Assembly (NCBI RefSeq): GCF_040807025.1
Contig: NC_090951.1
Span: 3,410,001-3,474,000 of the forward strand
Source of the DNA: Struthio camelus
Lineage: Eukaryota; Chordata; Aves; Struthioniformes; Struthionidae
DNA: 64,000 nt
Direction: 5' to 3'
Within the stretch, counting starts at the first letter, position 1. Each line of letters starts with the position of its first letter. A program made the position numbers and the translations under genes. The notes beneath the pieces were generated by a model. The model was not told the DNA's origin. It saw only the letters and a program-made list of their open reading frames with translations, and ran no database searches. Shown here piece after piece: positions 61,126-64,000 of the stretch.

Positions 61126-62863
61126 GCCCCCGCTCGGCCGCCGCCAGCGGGGCTGCCGCGGGGTCCGCGCTCGTCCCAGCACCCCCGGCAGCGGGCCGGG
61201 GCTCCGCGGCCGCAGGTAGGTGCACCGGCGGCCGCGGGGCTGCCTCCTCCGCGCTGCGCCCGCCGCGGCCCTGCCGGGGGGCTCGGCACCGCGCCGGGCT
61301 CCTTGCAGGGGCAGCAGGGAGGGGGGGTGCCACCCCCGGGAGAGGGGGGGGGGACTGGTCGCTGTCACCGCTGCGGGCGCGGTGCCCTCTGCCCCCGGCG
61401 GCGCGGCGCGGTGGAGGGGGGGCCCCCCCCGCAGCCCCCCCCCCCCCCCCCGCCGCGGCGCCCCTACCTGCCCGCGCCCGCCCCCGGGGCGCGCTGCAAC
61501 TCGCTGCAAAGTTTGCAAAGTGCTGCCGGGCCGGTGCGCGGGGCTTGATCCGGCCGAGCGATTTGTGTTTAAAAACAACAAGGCGGGGGGGGGTGGTGGA
61601 AAGCAAAGGAGGGAAACGGTGCTTGTGCAGGCGCACCCCCCCTGCCCCCCCCCGCCCCCCACGACCGCGGCTCTCGTTGGGGGGGGGGGGGCGGGCGCGA
61701 GGGCATCCCCGCCGGAGGGGCGCGCCGGGGTGGGGGGCGCAGCGGGGCCGCCGCCGGGAGGGGGGAAGGCTGAAGCGGGGTGAAACGGTCCTTCCGATTC
61801 CTGGAAACCAGGAGAGCGCAGCTGGGCTTGGCAGCGCTCCGGGCACGTCGGCCGCTCCAAGGGCAGGACGCGGCCCTGGGCTGGCTGCCCCGAGGCCGGG
61901 ATGTGCTCGGGTAGCAGATGCTCTGGGGATTTGGGCTCTGCTTTCCGGGAGGGGGGAAGCGGTGCCTGGCAGATGCAGCAGGGGGGCGAAGGCTGCTGGT
62001 CCACGTGGGAGCCGCCGCTGACTCCCTGGGCGGCGCCAGCCTAGTTTTTCCGCCGTCTTTTGGGTGCTGGGGGTAATCGAGGCCCGGGTGCCCAGCTGGG
62101 CGTGCTTGGTGCTCAGCAGGGGAGCAGGTTGGAGCCACGCGTCCCGGAGGGATGCTCGGGGCGGGCTGCCTCGGCCCTCGGGGGCACGCCTGCGTCCCTG
62201 CGAGGGGGCCGCGTGCCAGCGGGGCCGGGGCAGAGCGTGCCGAGCTCAGGGCCTGGGCTGGCCCCGGGAGCCGAAAGCTGCGCGCGCGCCCCCTCCCCGC
62301 CGCGATCCCGAAGGTCGCCGCGAGCCGGGACCGCCGCGGTTCCCCGGCCCTCGGCTTGGCTGGCCCGGCTCCGCCGAGGCTGCTGGCCAGGTGAAACGGA
62401 GAAGGAACAAACCGCCTTTCATGCTCGCTGGAGGCCGCCTGCTCCGCGCACGTCCCGCCTCCGGGCCGGGGCGGAATTGGGGCATCCCAGGGCACGCTGC
62501 CGTGCCGTGCCGGGGCGGGGGGGGGCTGCACAGCCTGCCAGCCCCGCTGCATCCCCGGGGCCGGCCTCGGACGTCTTCGGAGATGCTTGGCGGGGGGCCG
62601 GCGAGGGTCCGTCATCCGCCGGCGGCTGCAAAGGGGCGCAGCGAAGCCCCGGGCGCAGCGGGAGCAGGCACCGGCGCAGCTGGCTTCCCTGCTCCGCCGC
62701 GGCCCCCCGCCAACGCCCTGGAGCGGCTCCTGCCGCCTCTGCCTCCGTTTCGCCGCTGCACCGGCCCCGGCCGGCAGCGACTGCACGAGGGCGGCGTGGC
62801 TGCGGGGGGGTTATGGCTCCCCCCCGTCCCTGCCGGTGGCCCGGCTCCAGCCTGCCGAAGCTG

Positions 62864-62880
62864 CTGGGGAAACTGAGGCA
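62864..62880 (+). repeat. Dispersed-repeat core CTGGGGAAACTGAGGCA
   Basis: Third exact copy of the 17-base string, in the same orientation as 58082-58098. Confidence 0.45.
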
Positions 62881-63760
62881 GCGGGGCGGGAGGCGACTCG
62901 TCCGAGGGAGTTAGCGCCAGGGCTGGGCAGAGAAAACAGGGCTCCTGGCGTGGCCGGGCGTTGCCGCTCTCCCTGCCCGCGGGCCAGGGTTGCTCTTTGC
63001 CTTGTGTCGCGAGCCGGCGCCGCCAGCGGCGCTCCGCGCCCCTTCCGGGGAGGGGGGCGTTTGGCAGCACTGCTTTGCACGGTGCAAAACGCCCCCTCGG
63101 GATCGGGGTTGGGGGGGGGGCCGGAGCCGTGGCCCGCGGCGGGGCGGCGCGATGCCGTCCGTGGGCTCCCAGCGCCGCGGCCGGGCGCTGAAAGGGGCCG
63201 TTGTTCGGCCCGGGGGCGGGCGGGCGGGCGGCTCGCGGCGCTGCGTGTGGCCGGGCTGCGCGCGGGCTCTGGGGACGGCTGCCGGCAGCGGGCTGGCCTT
63301 GGCCCCGCGCCCGGAGCCGTGCCCTGTCCCGGCGGCGGCTGTTTTGTGGGCACGGCTTGGCAGCGCTCCTCCAACCGGCCCGAGGAGCCGGGCGCCGGCA
63401 GCCGACGCGGCGGCTGTCACGAGTTGGCAGGCCTCAGCCCAGCTCCGCGTTTCCCTCCTTGCTTCTGCGCCGGCTCCGTCCCTCGCAGCAGCGCCTGGGC
63501 CGGCTCGGCGGGACGGAGCCGCTGCGGGACCTCGTCCTGGCGAAAAACCCCGCTGGGCAGGTGCCCCGCGCTGCCTTCGCGATGTGTCAGCTCCGAAAGC
63601 CCCTGGTTTTCCGTCGCGGGGCAGGGCGCGGGAGCCTTGCCCGCGCCTCGGCGGGGACCCCCGCGGCGGGCCGGGTGCCGCGGCGTCCTGCGCCCCCGGC
63701 TCGCCGTGGCCCCCTCCTCGCCGTGCCCGGCATCCCTCCGCTCCCAGCTTGCTTGTCAGC

Positions 63761-63823
63761 TAATGGCGCGTCTTATTCCGATGGCTTTTTAAGTGCTTAA
63801 TGGCGCGCGGGGCTAATGGTGCG
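63761..63823 (+). promoter_or_regulatory. Three TAATGGYGCG copies
   Basis: TAATGGCGCG at 63761 and 63798 and TAATGGTGCG at 63814, in the same orientation within 63 bases. TAATGG is a homeodomain-type core. The shared extension GYGCG suggests a duplicated composite site. Confidence 0.45.
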
Positions 63824-63889
63824 GCTCCCTCCGCTCGTGCCGCCCGGAGAGATGGATGGTCTCGGGGCTTGGCGCTGCCCGGACCTGCG

Positions 63890-63915
63890 GGGACGGGGAT
63901 GGGGACGGGGACGGG
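63890..63915. repeat. GGGGAC/GGGGAT short tandem repeat
   Basis: About four units of GGGACGGGGAT type. G-rich, possibly quadruplex-forming. Confidence 0.6.
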
Positions 63916-64000
63916 ACCCCGCGGCGGCCCGCGGAGCTGGGGGCGGCGGGAGCGGGCGCCGCCGGCCCGCCTCTCCTCCCTCCTCCGCGCGGCCGCCCCG

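Larger units (their letters stand above)
35464..64000 (+). other. Presumed first intron of the GSE1-like gene
   Basis: From the GTAAGG donor at 35464 to the window end I found no exon whose frame, acceptor and protein content fit. I looked for the GSE1 core start (the HEPKSPS-type segment) and did not see it. The intron is GC-rich with many CpG clusters, some of which could be alternative promoters, and with AT-richer islands described separately. Confidence 0.6.

Noticed and set aside
61569..62786. 405-codon minus-strand frame and the plus-strand frame at 60804-62021
   Set aside because: Both run through poly-C and (CCT)n repeats and give low-complexity proteins. Likely artefacts of GC richness.

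Overview
This is a vertebrate nuclear genome window, most likely from a bird or another sauropsid. It is very GC- and CpG-rich, has short introns and many homopolymer runs, and carries spliced genes with GT..AG borders. Two protein-coding loci can be supported. Nearly every other open frame here is a by-product of GC richness, which makes stop codons rare.

Left end (462-5633, minus strand): the eight-exon coding part of CIBAR2 (FAM92B), a BAR-domain protein that works with CBY1 at ciliary basal bodies. The exon order, phases and residues follow the human protein closely. In human, CIBAR2/FAM92B lies on 16q24.1 beside GSE1. I recall that this block corresponds to chicken chromosome 11, and the base composition here suits a small avian chromosome.

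Middle (5634-about 32800): about 27 kb with no supported gene. It is GC-rich and contains several AT-richer islands that look like conserved regulatory elements (about 9710-10010, 11280-11560, 15250-15470, 18880-19380, 21610-22660). It also holds a 25-bp minisatellite, a striking 88-bp minisatellite with an E-box in every unit, a sequence matching the CTCF core, and old repeat relics just before the next gene.

About 32820-35463 (plus strand): a CpG-island promoter and one very large first coding exon of 1950 bases (650 codons, phase-0 donor). It encodes four clear copies, plus a degenerate fifth, of a module: CxxC, then FFPFL, then CxxC, then Trp eight residues later. Copies 2-4 are spaced exactly 112 residues apart. 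The neighbouring CIBAR2 and the open-ended splice donor make this most likely a long 5' exon of GSE1. That assignment is an inference, because the GSE1 core is not in the window. A six-codon upstream ORF ends in an ATGA overlap with the main start.

Right end (35464-64000): I read this as the first intron of the same gene. It has no convincing exon, but it has many regulatory-looking islands. The most notable are a TAATTA-rich stretch at 54.4-57.3 kb with a near-palindromic double site, a duplicated CCATATGGGC-GATTA element, an RFX X-box, and three TAATGGYGCG copies at the end. I saw no avian CR1 3' end, tRNA, rRNA or CRISPR array. The by-eye repeat search is not exhaustive.
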